From assembly GCA_023260495.1 (NCBI GenBank), contig JALQVB010000019.1:1-15931 (forward strand): a stretch of DNA of 15,931 bases, written 5' to 3'. The position numbers were made by a program, and so were the translations under genes. Below the pieces are notes generated by a model. The model was not told where the DNA came from. It searched no databases and saw only the letters and a list, made by a program, of their open reading frames with translations. Origin of the DNA: Aquiluna sp. (GTDB lineage Bacteria > Actinomycetota > Actinomycetes > Actinomycetales > Microbacteriaceae). Below, one piece after another: positions 15,793 to 15,931 of this stretch. Every line of letters begins with the position of its first letter. The stretch's first letter is position 1.

Positions 15793-15931
15793 CATCAGCG
15801 AAGCCGCCACAGAAGCCACGCAACTGCAACGCCGCCTGAACAAGGAAGTGGACGACAAGCTGGTCGCCGAGCTCAAGGGCAAGGGTGTGCAGATTGACAC
15901 CGTCGATCGCAAAGCCTTTGTGGACGCCTCG
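15785..15931 (+). CDS. TRAP transporter solute-binding protein (DctP type), internal C-terminal fragment
   Basis: The last 49 codons read KKVISEAATEATQLQRRL and go on through DKLVAELKGKGVQIDTV to DRKAFVDAS at the window edge. This is the C-terminal helical region of DctP-type periplasmic binding proteins of TRAP transporters, where long charged helices are followed by a (K)GVQ-x-(5-7)-F-x-x-A segment. The reading frame meets a stop at 15764-15766, and nothing to the left of ~15785 looks like a binding protein, so the gene's 5' part is missing. The protein continues beyond the window. The GC-rich codon choice (CGC, CTG, GTC, GCC) looks more proteobacterial than the neighbouring genes. I regard it as foreign sequence joined to this contig, or less likely the scar of a recombination. 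Confidence 0.72.

Noticed and set aside
15793..15912. N-terminal extension of the dioxygenase frame (about 40 residues before TFFPWPG)
   Set aside because: It reads as low-sense Ser/Thr/Arg-rich sequence and is the exact antisense of a recognisable TRAP binding-protein segment, so it is not the real N-terminus.
1..15931. CRISPR arrays, tRNA or rRNA genes, insertion sequences and prophage parts
   Set aside because: I saw no regularly spaced repeats, cloverleaf-type sequences, transposase motifs or terminal inverted repeats, and the window is filled almost wholly by recognisable genes.

Overview
The window looks like part of a small, densely packed actinobacterial chromosome, most likely a freshwater Microbacteriaceae-type organism (Rhodoluna/Aquiluna-like). 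This is an inference from several things: a perfect TCGAAC-N4-GTTCGA LexA box (the Actinobacteria/Bacillus type), a DUF6504-like gene joined to a second DnaE polymerase, the sequence style of the LepA and DnaE2 N-termini, moderate GC, many TTG/GTG starts, and almost no intergenic space. The DNA is probably from a metagenome assembly, because the last ~150 bases do not belong with the rest.

Layout. 1-923 (minus): the N-terminal half of lepA, cut by the window edge. 1055-1315 (plus): rpsT with its own promoter, ended by a hairpin at 1329-1360 that runs into the end of holA. 8537 down to 1354 (minus): a tight five-gene run in the order pabB, leuS, comEA, comEC, holA. It combines folate precursor synthesis, leucyl-tRNA synthesis, the DNA-uptake pair ComEA/ComEC and the DNA polymerase III delta clamp-loader subunit. 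The last three genes are joined by 4-base start/stop overlaps.

8570-13671 (plus): a second run, divergent from pabB across only 32 bases. It holds a class IV PLP enzyme (PabC-like), then an abutting SRAP protein (abasic-site DNA-protein crosslinker), then an 81-base gap with a promoter and a perfect LexA operator. The operator precedes a DUF6504-like gene overlapping dnaE2 (error-prone DNA polymerase). Together these look like a DNA-damage tolerance island: SRAP shields abasic sites, and the SOS-controlled DUF6504/DnaE2 unit does mutagenic synthesis. The usual mutasome partners imuA' and imuB are not in the window.

15792 down to 13668 (minus): a VOC ring-cleaving dioxygenase (MhqE/MhqO-like), an alpha/beta hydrolase (MhqD-like) and a Bax-inhibitor-1/YccA membrane protein. 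The last overlaps the end of dnaE2 by four bases. The first two resemble the quinone/hydroquinone detoxification pair known from Bacillus.

At about 15785-15795 the dioxygenase loses its N-terminus. On the opposite strand the sequence becomes the C-terminal part of a TRAP transporter solute-binding protein (DctP type), which also lacks its 5' part. Two genes broken at one point suggest a chimeric contig end rather than a real gene arrangement.
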